A stretch of 64,000 nt of DNA from CAZSAK01 sp964605155 (lineage in GTDB: Bacteria > Pseudomonadota > Gammaproteobacteria > SZUA-140), in contig CAZSAK010000004.1 in assembly GCA_964605155.1 (NCBI GenBank), forward strand, positions 62,001 to 126,000. Reading direction: 5' to 3'. Shown piece after piece: positions 9,166 through 17,382 of this stretch. Below the pieces are notes generated by a model that saw only the letters and a program-made list of their open reading frames with translations, did not search any database and was not told the origin of the DNA. Each line of letters opens with the position of its first letter. Positions within the stretch are counted from its first letter, which is position 1. Both the position numbers and the translations under genes were made by a program.

Positions 9166-9519
9166 ATGCGTGTTTCGCATTCATTGATTCCATACAGTAC
9201 GGGCAGAATGACCGGCCAGCATAATGGATCCTTCGTGTCCGGCGGTCAGCATCGCGCGAACCTAACGACATTGTCAAAAAATACATTTCCTCGTGAACGT
9301 GTCTATGAAGGCGAGCTGATAGAGAAAGAGGCTGCAACCGACGCCGGGTCAAGAGAGCGGATAAACAGATTGTATACCCAGCAAAGAGAGAAGCCGGGTT
9401 TTACGGATGAGAATCACCCGACGTCCAACCTGTATGCCATCGAGTCGTATCTCAGTCATGCGCGAATAACTGGGCCCAATCTATACGGTTTCAGCAATAT
9501 TCTTGATATATACGTCTGA
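9166..9519 (+). CDS. Small conserved-looking hypothetical protein
   Basis: This 117-residue, hydrophilic protein has no signal peptide or membrane segment. It contains RVYEGELIEKE near residue 45, a central AIESYLSHARI segment and a C-terminal LDIYV. The pattern of an xGExxE segment, then an AIxxYL segment and a terminal LD[IV][YF]V, resembles small hypothetical proteins found in many gammaproteobacteria. I cannot assign a function. A GGAGGAG Shine-Dalgarno-like sequence lies about 9-10 bases before the ATG. It precedes the Nudix/ThiE gene on the same strand. Confidence 0.6.
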   Translation: MRVSHSLIPYSTGRMTGQHNGSFVSGGQHRANLTTLSKNTFPRERVYEGELIEKEAATDAGSRERINRLYTQQREKPGFTDENHPTSNLYAIESYLSHARITGPNLYGFSNILDIYV

Positions 9520-9567
9520 CCGTTTATCGTCTCACTGCAATAAGGAATGTTTCATTCCTGAATCCGC

Positions 9568-10605
9568 ATGGAGAACATTATCCTGCAGCGCGGTCAGTCA
9601 TTACGGGTAGAGCATGTCGTAGCCGCCGTTGTTACCAATAACTCAAACGGGGTATTGGTGTCACTCCGTTCACCCCACGTGCATCAAGGCGGGATGTGGG
9701 AATTTCCGGGCGGCAAGGTTGAGTCGGGTGAGAAGTCCAGGCAGGCACTGGATCGCGAACTTGAGGAGGAACTCGGGATTGTGCCGGTTACCGCCCGTCC
9801 CAAGATTTGCCTGCTGCATGATTATCCTGATAAATCAGTGATGCTGGATGTGTGGCACGTCGATACCTTTAGCGGGCAACCGCATGGAAGAGAAGGGCAG
9901 GAAATCAAATGGGTGAACCCCGACGAGCTGATCAACCTGAAGTTTCCTGCCGCGAATGTTCCCGTCATTAATTCGATACGATTGCCCCCGTTTTACCTCA
10001 TTACGCCCGACCCCGGCGAAGACAGCACCCGGTTTCTCACGATACTGGAACGCGCCTTAAAGGCGGGCATACGGATGGTGCAATTACGCGCCCGCAACTC
10101 AACGAACAGGCAATATATGGATATCGCCCGAAGGGCGCAGGACCTGTGCCGGGGTTATGAAGCCATCATGTTGTTGAACACCGAACCTGAACTGGTAGCA
10201 GAGCTTGATGCGGACGGGGTACATTTAAACAGCAAACGATTGATGGCGATGAGCCGGCGCCCCGTCTCTGAAGACAGATGGTTGTCGGCATCGTGTCATA
10301 ATCATCGGGAACTGACGCAGGCGATGTTGCTGGGTGTGGATTTTGTCGTGATATCGCCGGTATTGGCCACAACAAGTCATCCATTTGCAAGCTTGCTCGG
10401 CTGGAAGGGCTTCAAGGCGCTTTGCGACCAGGCATCAATACCCGCTTATGCACTCGGTGGAATGGCCCCGCGGCACATGACAACTGCCTGGTGTTCGGGG
10501 GCGCAAGGGATTGCCGCCATCAGCGCATTCTGGGATTTATCGACATTGGAGCGGGATATTCGTGATTGTGTCGATGGCGGGCCCGATATACAAGCACCTT
10601 CCTGA
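9568..10605 (+). CDS. Nudix hydrolase (MutT) fused to a thiamine-phosphate-synthase-like domain
   Basis: The N-terminal 130 residues form a MutT-type Nudix domain with the full box GGKVESGEKSRQALDRELEEELG. Such domains remove oxidised dGTP from the nucleotide pool. Residues about 140-335 form a ThiE/TenI-like TIM barrel (FYLITPDP, MVQLRARN, DGVHLNS, SASCHN, VISPVLATTSHP, ALGGM). This fusion is a known gammaproteobacterial architecture, usually near secA and argJ. The role of the ThiE-like part in the fusion is not settled. It converges on yacG. Confidence 0.93.
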   Translation: MENIILQRGQSLRVEHVVAAVVTNNSNGVLVSLRSPHVHQGGMWEFPGGKVESGEKSRQALDRELEEELGIVPVTARPKICLLHDYPDKSVMLDVWHVDTFSGQPHGREGQEIKWVNPDELINLKFPAANVPVINSIRLPPFYLITPDPGEDSTRFLTILERALKAGIRMVQLRARNSTNRQYMDIARRAQDLCRGYEAIMLLNTEPELVAELDADGVHLNSKRLMAMSRRPVSEDRWLSASCHNHRELTQAMLLGVDFVVISPVLATTSHPFASLLGWKGFKALCDQASIPAYALGGMAPRHMTTAWCSGAQGIAAISAFWDLSTLERDIRDCVDGGPDIQAPS

Positions 10606-10611
10606 CCCGGC

Positions 10612-10791
10612 TTATTCTGTTTTTTGCTCGTGTTCCGGCGGTACCTCATCGCCCTTGATCCGAAAATCCTCATCTACCCAGCTGCCAAGATCAATCATGC
10701 GGCAACGCTCACTGCAAAACGGTCGCCATCGTTGTCGCTCGGACCATTCGATCAATTTACCACAGGTCGGGCATTTTACCTGTGGTCTCAT
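10612..10791 (-). CDS. yacG: DNA gyrase inhibitor / zinc-binding protein YacG
   Basis: YacG is a small zinc protein that inhibits DNA gyrase in E. coli. The four cysteines are in CPTCGK and FCSERCRMIDLG, matching the family, followed by an acidic tail. I chose ATG 10791 because it forms an ATGA overlap with the zapD stop; an upstream ATG at 10803 is also in frame. The coaE-zapD-yacG order is conserved in gammaproteobacteria. Confidence 0.93.
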   Translation of the reverse strand: MRPQVKCPTCGKLIEWSERQRWRPFCSERCRMIDLGSWVDEDFRIKGDEVPPEHEQKTE

Positions 10792-11552
10792 ATCATGCAG
10801 CATGTCAATTCAAAATCGACATTTGCCGAGGTCTGGGTAGGACGCTCATCAAGTGACATCTGCATAAAACGCACGGTGAAACGATGCTTGCCACCACTGA
10901 TCTCGGTAAAATACGGGCTGTCGGCGGGAAGTGTAACGCGGATCAATTGATATGGCGCATTGATATCGAGAGATTGCTGAAAGAATCCGCCGATAGCGGT
11001 TTCTTTTGTTGGAGAGGCGCTGTCGCGTACGAGATGCAGGATTAGGTTAATGGATGAGCGTATGTTTTCGAATACCGCTATCCATTGTTGCAGATTTTCA
11101 ATGCGGGTTTCGGCGGGCCGGTGTAACCAATAATGATAGGCAGGCAGGTCGAACCCGCAAGTTCCGCCGGAAATGCTGCTGCGTTGCTTGATGCTGTTGA
11201 TGAATTCATTTTGTCTGAGGTGCAGGCCGATCTGACCCTGGGTGGCATGGAGTTGGTCGACCACCAGATCCATTTCGTCAAGGATCTGTCCGAGCTTTTC
11301 ACGGTCTACATTCGGGCTATCTTCAAGTGGACTCAGATTTGCGATCTGGCGCTCCAGTTCCATTATGAGTTCGGATTTAAGATCGGTACGGCTGAGGATG
11401 TTGAGGATGTCAATCAGGCTTGCGAGCGTGGCACGGCTGTCCCATGGTGATTCACCCGTACGGGTATGTTCTATCTGGGTAAACAGGAATTCAAGCCGTA
11501 AAAAAGTACGGACCCTTTCATTGAGTGGTTGTTCATAGGTGATCTGGCTCAT
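10788..11552 (-). CDS. zapD: Cell division protein ZapD
   Basis: ZapD cross-links FtsZ protofilaments at the division ring. The N-terminus ITYEQPLNERVRTFLRLEFLF and the central ESPWDSRATLASLIDIL match the family, as does the C-terminal beta-rich part (SPYFTEISGGKHRFTVRFM). The start ATG 11552 (MSQITYEQ) gives 254 residues, the usual size; the frame extends upstream to 11615. It overlaps yacG by four bases. Confidence 0.94.
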   Translation of the reverse strand: MSQITYEQPLNERVRTFLRLEFLFTQIEHTRTGESPWDSRATLASLIDILNILSRTDLKSELIMELERQIANLSPLEDSPNVDREKLGQILDEMDLVVDQLHATQGQIGLHLRQNEFINSIKQRSSISGGTCGFDLPAYHYWLHRPAETRIENLQQWIAVFENIRSSINLILHLVRDSASPTKETAIGGFFQQSLDINAPYQLIRVTLPADSPYFTEISGGKHRFTVRFMQMSLDERPTQTSANVDFELTCCMI

Positions 11553-11683
11553 CAATACACAGTAATCCTGAATTATCCGGGTATATTCAACCTGTAAGCC
11601 GCAAAATCGGATCAAAATCCCTTTTTGTGTATGACTTATATCGGAACATTGTCCGTTACCTGAAGAGTTAAGGCAAATAGGGG

Positions 11684-12280
11684 CTATCCGTCTGCCAGTT
11701 CCAGGTATTTTTGATGTAGCTTGTCGACCTGCCGGTTGATTTCACCCGCGTCCCCGTTATTGACAATCACATCATCTGCTACCGCCAGACGATCTTCGGA
11801 AGTTGCCTGGGCTGCGAGTATCGCCTTAATTTGCTCATCCGGCAAGCCGTCACGTCGCTTGATACGCTGATAGCGTAATTCTTCCTTGCTGTCGATAACC
11901 AGGACACGATCGACTGTTCCGCTCTGGCCGGTCTCGACGAGCAAGGGAATGCAGAATACGCAATACGGTACATTGATGTTCTCCGCACGACGCCGCATTT
12001 CGGCGCGAATAAGCGGGTGCAGGATGGCTTCGAGCGCCTTGCGTTTTTGTGAATTGTCAAAGACAATCTTGCGTAATCGGGCGCGGTCGAGTAAACCTTC
12101 GTCCGTTAAAACATCGGTCCCGAATTCAGCGATTATACGCTTGAGTCCGGGACGGCCGGGTAGCACCAGTTCACGGGCAATATCATCGGCATCAATCACC
12201 GGAACACCAAGCTCGACAAAGCGTTTCAGTGCCGTTGATTTTCCACTTCCGATACCCCCTGTCAGGCCGATAATCAACAT
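11684..12280 (-). CDS. coaE: Dephospho-CoA kinase
   Basis: CoaE phosphorylates dephospho-CoA, the last step of coenzyme A synthesis. The P-loop GLTGGIGSGKS begins at residue 4, followed by VIDADDIARELV and the lid region RIKRRDGL. I chose ATG 12280, 198 residues, with a GGAGGGG motif about 12 bases upstream; GTG 12310 would add ten residues. It lies between pilD and zapD on the same strand, the usual gammaproteobacterial arrangement. Confidence 0.95.
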   Translation of the reverse strand: MLIIGLTGGIGSGKSTALKRFVELGVPVIDADDIARELVLPGRPGLKRIIAEFGTDVLTDEGLLDRARLRKIVFDNSQKRKALEAILHPLIRAEMRRRAENINVPYCVFCIPLLVETGQSGTVDRVLVIDSKEELRYQRIKRRDGLPDEQIKAILAAQATSEDRLAVADDVIVNNGDAGEINRQVDKLHQKYLELADG

Positions 12281-12395
12281 GGGATAGTATTGCCCCTCCT
12301 TCAAAAACACTGATCATGAATTTGGACGATGATCCTGAGATCGTAGGACGAGGGCCTTGGCAATGCAAGGCTGATCATAATGCCGGCAGGGTCGG

Positions 12396-13280
12396 TTATA
12401 TGCCCAGCCAGTTCATATACAGATGTATGATGCCATCCCCCCACAGGAGACAGATCCACCCCGCAGTGGCGAGGTAAGGCCCAAAGGGGATGGGAATGCT
12501 CTTGTCGCGGCCACGCAGTAGAATCATGCTGATCCCTGTCACTGCTCCGACCAGGGAGGAGAGCAGGACGATCGGCAATATCATCTTCCAGCCCATCCAG
12601 GCACCGAGCATGGACAGCAGTTTGAAATCACCATATCCCATACCTTCCTTGCCGGTAGCCCATTTGAAGAGTTTATATACTGTCCATAGACTGAGATATC
12701 CCGCAAGAGCGCCGATGATTGCGGTAGAACTCGGGATAAAGATTCCATACAGACTGGCAAACAAACCGCCCCATAATAACGGCAATGTTATGATATCCGG
12801 CAGCAATTGATGATCGATATCGATAACCGAAAGGCAGATCAGCGACCAGGTCAGTAACAGTGCGCAACCGGCCTGCCAGCTGAAACCGAAATACCAGGCG
12901 ATCACCGCCGATAGCAATCCGGTGATGATTTCGATCAACGGATAGCGCAACGGAATACGTACGCCGCAGGCGGAACACTTGCCTTTTAACAACAAATAGC
13001 TAAGGACGGGAATATTTTCCAGCGCTGTTATCCTGTGGCCGCACTTTGGGCAATGGGACGGGGGATAGATAAGATCGAATCTTTCCTGACTGGCGTCTGT
13101 AGTCGCCATGTCATTACCGGCACCCAGAAATTCATGACACTGGTTGCGCCATTGACGTTCCATCATGACGGGTATTCGCAGGATCACGACATTTAGAAAA
13201 CTACCGACGGCAAGGCCGAATATTCCGGCGCAAATGGCAAAGGATGTTGGTGAGTTATGTAGATAATCGATCAGTTCCAT
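12396..13280 (-). CDS. pilD: Type IV prepilin peptidase / N-methyltransferase
   Basis: PilD cleaves prepilin leader peptides and methylates the new N-terminal residue in the inner membrane. The cytoplasmic zinc-binding cysteines are CPKCG and CSACG, near residues 77 and 102. The catalytic aspartates are in VIDIDHQLLPD and GYGDFK. About eight hydrophobic helices follow the family topology. The length is 294 residues. It follows pilC after a gap of about 110 bases. Confidence 0.96.
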   Translation of the reverse strand: MELIDYLHNSPTSFAICAGIFGLAVGSFLNVVILRIPVMMERQWRNQCHEFLGAGNDMATTDASQERFDLIYPPSHCPKCGHRITALENIPVLSYLLLKGKCSACGVRIPLRYPLIEIITGLLSAVIAWYFGFSWQAGCALLLTWSLICLSVIDIDHQLLPDIITLPLLWGGLFASLYGIFIPSSTAIIGALAGYLSLWTVYKLFKWATGKEGMGYGDFKLLSMLGAWMGWKMILPIVLLSSLVGAVTGISMILLRGRDKSIPIPFGPYLATAGWICLLWGDGIIHLYMNWLGI

Positions 13281-13389
13281 TGATTCGTCACCAGCACGGT
13301 CATCGATTCAAGCATTCAAGCATCATCCCTGATGGAGTCATGCATGGATTATAAGAAGGCTTTGTTCTTTTTTTATCTTTCCTTCGCTG

Positions 13390-14613
13390 CTAGACGACCT
13401 CGCCCATTTTGAAGATTGGCAGATACATGGCGATCACCAGGCCGCCGATTATGACGCCAAGGAAGGCCATGATGATGGGTTCCAGCAGGCTGCTTAAACT
13501 GTCGACTGCATTATCAACCTCTTCTTCAAAGAAGCTTGCGACCTTGGCCAGCATGGCATCGACAGAGCCGGCCTCTTCACCAATTGCGACCATCTGCACT
13601 ACCATGTTGGGAAACAGGCCTGTTGCCTGCATCGACTGGTTGAGTGTTGTTCCGGTGGATACTTCATCACGCATTTGCAGGATGGCGTTGGAGTAAACAG
13701 CGTTGCCGGCAGTGCCCGCAACGGTAGCCATGGCTTCGACCAGCGGTACACCCGCCGCGAACATAGTCGAAAGGGTGCGTGCAAACCGGGCTATGGTGGC
13801 CTTGGTGAGGATAGGGCCCAGAATGGGCAGTTTCAGCATAACCTTGTCGATACCGTCTCTAAGTTTCTGTGATTTCTTTTTAGCTTCGATAAAGCCATAA
13901 ATCGCCGCACCTATACCACCGAAGATAGCCCACCACCATTGCTGGAAGATCTTGGATAGACTGATTACTAATAGCGTTAATGCAGGCAAATCCGCACCGA
14001 AACTGCTGAATAACTCCTGGAACTGGGGTATCACGAAAATCAGCAATATCGATGTAATGATAAACGCTACGACGACGACCGCCGCGGGATAAAACATGGC
14101 CTTCTTGATCTTACCCTTGATGGCCTCGGTCTTTTCCTTGTAGGTTGCGATCTTGTCGAGCAGGGTCTCAAGGATACCCGCGTGTTCACCGGCATTTACC
14201 AGACTGCAATACAGGTCATCAAACTGTCTGGGATGTTTGGCCAGTGCATCGGCAAATGCATTACCGCTCTCAACATCCCCCTTGATGGCCATGATCAGTT
14301 CCTGCATCGACGGATTCTCGTGACCCCTGCCGATGATATCGAAAGCCTGTACGAGGGGAACGCCGGACGCCATCATGGTGGCCATCTGGCGGCTGAAGAT
14401 GGCAATGTCCTTGGGTTTAACAGGTTTCTTTTTCATTCCACCGAATAGTGGGGTGGCCTTTTTCTTTACCTTGATCGGATTGATGCCTTGACGACGCAGC
14501 TCGGCCTTGGCCAGCGCGAGACTGCCGCTCTTGGTTTCACCCCTGATTTTGGCGCCGCGTTTGTCGGTGCCTTCCCAAGTAAATAACGTCTTCTTGAGTG
14601 CTTTCTCTGCCAT
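13390..14613 (-). CDS. pilC: Type IV pilus inner-membrane platform protein PilC
   Basis: PilC is the GspF-family platform that couples the assembly ATPases to pilin subunits. The protein has 407 residues with two GspF repeats (FSRQMATMMASGVPLVQAFD and FARTLSTMFAAGVPLVEAM) and three transmembrane helices. The N-terminal KTLFTWEGTDKRGAK is typical of type IV pilus members. It starts 5 bases after the pilB stop and is probably co-transcribed with it. Confidence 0.96.
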   Translation of the reverse strand: MAEKALKKTLFTWEGTDKRGAKIRGETKSGSLALAKAELRRQGINPIKVKKKATPLFGGMKKKPVKPKDIAIFSRQMATMMASGVPLVQAFDIIGRGHENPSMQELIMAIKGDVESGNAFADALAKHPRQFDDLYCSLVNAGEHAGILETLLDKIATYKEKTEAIKGKIKKAMFYPAAVVVVAFIITSILLIFVIPQFQELFSSFGADLPALTLLVISLSKIFQQWWWAIFGGIGAAIYGFIEAKKKSQKLRDGIDKVMLKLPILGPILTKATIARFARTLSTMFAAGVPLVEAMATVAGTAGNAVYSNAILQMRDEVSTGTTLNQSMQATGLFPNMVVQMVAIGEEAGSVDAMLAKVASFFEEEVDNAVDSLSSLLEPIIMAFLGVIIGGLVIAMYLPIFKMGEVV

Positions 14614-14618
14614 ATGAT

Positions 14619-16340
14619 TTACTCTGTGATGACCCTGTGAAGTTCGTCAAGGCCCATCAGGCCCTGCCGTACCTTGTTCAAACCGGATTCATGCAGGTCC
14701 GCTACCCCTTCCGCCTTGGCCTGTTCCGCCAGTTGTATGGCATTGCCCTCTGACATGATCAGTTTACCCATTTCCTCGGATATCGGCATCACCTGATAGA
14801 TACCGACCCGTCCCTTGTAACCGTTATTACATTGATCACATCCTACTGGACCGTAAATCGTTAACTCTTTAAGTTCTCCCTCCTTGAAGCCTTCCTTTAA
14901 CAGGGCCTCATGGGGGACCTCGATCGGTTGCTTGCAAAAACTGCATAGCCTCCTGCCAAGGCGCTGCGCGATGATCAGGTTGACGGCGGAGGCGATGTTA
15001 AACGGGGCGATACCCATATTGACCAAACGTGTCAGCGTCTTTGGCGCATCATTGGTGTGCAGGGTGGATAATACCATATGACCGGTCTGCGCCGCTTTGA
15101 TGGCGATCTCGCCGGTCTCGAGGTCACGAATCTCACCCACCATGATGATATCAGGGTCCTGACGCAGGAAGGCCTTGAGGGCACTGGCAAAGGTGAGGCC
15201 GGCCTTGGGATTGACGTTGACCTGATTGATACCAGGAAGATTGATCTCCGCAGGGTCTTCAGCGGTCGAGATATTTCTGTCATCGGTATTGAGGATATTC
15301 AACGCCGTATAGAGCGATACGGTTTTACCGCTTCCCGTCGGACCGGTCACCAGTACCATCCCGTAGGGACGGTGAATGGCGTCCATGAACAGATTCTTCT
15401 GGTGCTCTTCGTAACCCAGGGCATCGATCCCCAGCTGGGCGCTGGTGGGATCGAGAATACGCATCACGACCTTTTCACCGAACAGTGTCGGACAGGTGCT
15501 GACACGAAAATCAATGGCGCGGTTCTTCGATAATGTCATCTTCATACGCCCGTCCTGTGGGACACGACGTTCGGAGATATCAAGCCGCGACATCACCTTG
15601 ATGCGCGCCGACATCTTGTTGGACAGCGTGATGGGCGGCGCCGCAACCTCGTGCAGGATACCGTCGGTACGAAAGCGCACGCGGTATTTCTTTTCATAGG
15701 GCTCGAAATGAATGTCCGATGCCCCCTTGTTGATGGCATCGAGCAGGACCTTGTTGACGAAACGGACGATCGGTGTGTCATCAATTTCGGATTCGTTGAC
15801 ATCTCCCCCATCATCCACTTCCTCGCCACTGGAAATATCGAGGTCATCGAGGTCGGTATCACCGAGTCCATCCATGGTGGAAGTTTGATCTTCCATCAGC
15901 TTGTCGATGACGGTGATCAGCTTGTCCTCTTCGACCAGGATTGGTTCTGTGGTGGCCCCGACGTTGAACTTGATCTCGTCGAGGGCCTGCAGGTTGGTCG
16001 GGTCGGATACCGCCACGTACAGACGGTTGCCGCGTTTGAACAGTGGCAGGGCGCTGTGTTTGTGGATCAGTTTCTGATCCACCAGCTTGGATGCCGATAG
16101 TTCCAGATCCATGGCATCGATATCGAACAAGGGGATACCGAATTCCCTCGAGGCGCTTGTGGCCACGGTAGCGCCGTCGATCATCTTGTTCTGGACCAGA
16201 TACCTGACAAACGACGTCTTTTCCTTGGTGGCCGTCTCAACGGCCTCGGACGCCGTGGATGCGTCCAACAGGCCGTCCATCACCAGCCGTTTGGCGAGTC
16301 CGCTCAGATTGATCTTGGCTTCGGTAGCCGGCATGCTCAT
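14619..16340 (-). CDS. pilB: Type IV pilus assembly ATPase PilB
   Basis: PilB is the hexameric ATPase that powers pilus extension. It has an N-terminal MshEN-like region of about 150 residues, a GspE core with Walker A GPTGSGKT, Asp box, Walker B IIMVGEIRD and His box, and the zinc-binding pair CSFCKQ...CDQC. At 573 residues it has full length. It is separated from pilA by about 250 bases holding the pilA terminator and a large inverted repeat. Confidence 0.97.
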   Translation of the reverse strand: MSMPATEAKINLSGLAKRLVMDGLLDASTASEAVETATKEKTSFVRYLVQNKMIDGATVATSASREFGIPLFDIDAMDLELSASKLVDQKLIHKHSALPLFKRGNRLYVAVSDPTNLQALDEIKFNVGATTEPILVEEDKLITVIDKLMEDQTSTMDGLGDTDLDDLDISSGEEVDDGGDVNESEIDDTPIVRFVNKVLLDAINKGASDIHFEPYEKKYRVRFRTDGILHEVAAPPITLSNKMSARIKVMSRLDISERRVPQDGRMKMTLSKNRAIDFRVSTCPTLFGEKVVMRILDPTSAQLGIDALGYEEHQKNLFMDAIHRPYGMVLVTGPTGSGKTVSLYTALNILNTDDRNISTAEDPAEINLPGINQVNVNPKAGLTFASALKAFLRQDPDIIMVGEIRDLETGEIAIKAAQTGHMVLSTLHTNDAPKTLTRLVNMGIAPFNIASAVNLIIAQRLGRRLCSFCKQPIEVPHEALLKEGFKEGELKELTIYGPVGCDQCNNGYKGRVGIYQVMPISEEMGKLIMSEGNAIQLAEQAKAEGVADLHESGLNKVRQGLMGLDELHRVITE

Positions 16341-16412
16341 GGGGTGATCCTTATAGTGTTATCAATGAAGGTATCGGCTATCAAGCTCATTCATTTAGCA
16401 GGATATTTCACG

Positions 16413-16464
16413 TGACAGGGATCACAGTCCGGTCTCTATTTCCGGCTGAATGATCTCCCTGTCA
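16413..16464 (-). repeat. Large interrupted inverted repeat between pilA and pilB
   Basis: The arms TGACAGGGATCA (16413-16424) and TGATCTCCCTGTCA (16451-16464) pair along 12 positions with one 2-base bulge. The loop contains two CCGG units that could pair inside it. No T-run follows on either strand, so it is not a standard terminator. It lies about 75 bases upstream of the pilB start and could shape the pilB leader or RNA processing. Confidence 0.55.
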
Positions 16465-16523
16465 ACAGGTTGGATTGGCAAAAAACCAGGACCAATCAGT
16501 ATTGGAAAATGAAAAGGGAAACG

Positions 16524-16556
16524 TAAAAAAACAGGCCCCTCGAGTGAGGGGCCTGT
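16524..16556 (-). terminator. Rho-independent terminator of pilA
   Basis: A perfect 11-base-pair stem (16531-16541 with 16546-16556), 4-base loop and GC-rich base is followed on the minus strand by a run of six to seven T. It lies about 30 bases beyond the pilA stop, so pilA is expected to be a separate transcript from pilB. Confidence 0.93.
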
Positions 16557-16585
16557 CCGCATTTATTTTATCTTGTAACAGATAA

Positions 16586-17026
16586 TTATGGTTGTTTGCA
16601 CAATGAGGCGCCCAGACATGTGCCTGACACAGTCCATGTTACGCTGGCATTAGCGTTATAGGCTGGTGTCAGGATGTAGGTTTCACCATTGAGACCACCA
16701 TTGGTGGAGGCCGTGGCAGTGATAACGCCGGCGCCGGAGACGGTGAGACCAGCAAGATTAGGCGGCAACGTCGGGGGTGGGAAAACGGGGTAACCACCTG
16801 CACCCGACGCAATGCCTGCAATGGCACCGGCCGTGATACAGGAACCGTCCTGGGCGCATTCTTCCACGGCCAGTTTATAGGGAGCAGCCGCGTTGACGAC
16901 TTCCGTAAAACGCGCCTTTTTCGTGTAGTCCTGGTAGCTCGGTATGGCGATCGCTGCCAGGATACCGATGATCGCTACGACGATCATCAATTCAATCAGT
17001 GTAAAACCTTTTTGTGCTGTCTTCAT
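16586..17026 (-). CDS. pilA: Type IV pilin major subunit
   Basis: PilA forms the pilus fibre. The leader MKTAQKG is cut before the N-methylated F of FTLIELMIVVAIIGILAAIA, with the conserved Glu5. The C-terminal part has cysteine pairs at EECAQDGSC and GTCLGASLC; the last pair would form a D-loop. At 146 residues it has normal length. It is preceded by a sigma-54 promoter and by pilS-pilR, and followed by its own terminator. Confidence 0.95.
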   Translation of the reverse strand: MKTAQKGFTLIELMIVVAIIGILAAIAIPSYQDYTKKARFTEVVNAAAPYKLAVEECAQDGSCITAGAIAGIASGAGGYPVFPPPTLPPNLAGLTVSGAGVITATASTNGGLNGETYILTPAYNANASVTWTVSGTCLGASLCKQP

Positions 17027-17125
17027 TTTGTCTCTCCTAAACGTTGTTCAATGATCTGTTCAAGTAGTTGGCTACGCACGTTCTCAAAGTGAGGTTGAGA
17101 GTTTCGCTTGCCTTGCCCACGTAAA

Positions 17126-17141
17126 TGCAGTTTGCGTGCCA
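17126..17141 (-). promoter_or_regulatory. Sigma-54 (-24/-12) promoter of pilA
   Basis: On the minus strand TGGCACG-N4-CTGCA has the invariant GG-N10-GC spacing and differs from the TGGCACG-N4-TTGCW consensus at one position. Transcription would start near 17115, giving an approximately 90-base leader. Sigma-54 dependence of pilA with PilR as activator is well established in Pseudomonas. Confidence 0.88.
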
Positions 17142-17212
17142 GGTTTTAAACCTGAACCGTAAATAGCCCGAATTCAGGTCCTGAAAACCAGGAAAGTGTG
17201 AACCCGTTCACA
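17140..17212. promoter_or_regulatory. Three palindromes upstream of pilA, candidate PilR activator sites
   Basis: Perfect palindromes are CAGGTTT-T-AAACCTG (17140-17154), TTCAGG-T-CCTGAA (17173-17185) and TGTGAAC-CC-GTTCACA (17197-17212). They lie about 32, 64 and 90 bases upstream of the predicted start point. The two outer ones fit the distance expected for enhancer-binding proteins. Binding by PilR is inferred from position only. Confidence 0.55.
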
Positions 17213-17382
17213 AAAATCAGTCGATTCAGCTATACAGAACCGCCTCGATCAATGGGATACAGGTCAAGCAGGGAGGATTTTCACAGGAGGATAGTGAGCA
17301 TTTTGCGCAGATTCTGCTGAAAATCAACATATTTTGTTGTTAGGATTTTGACGATGGATCAAAACGGCCGACTTCGATTGGA

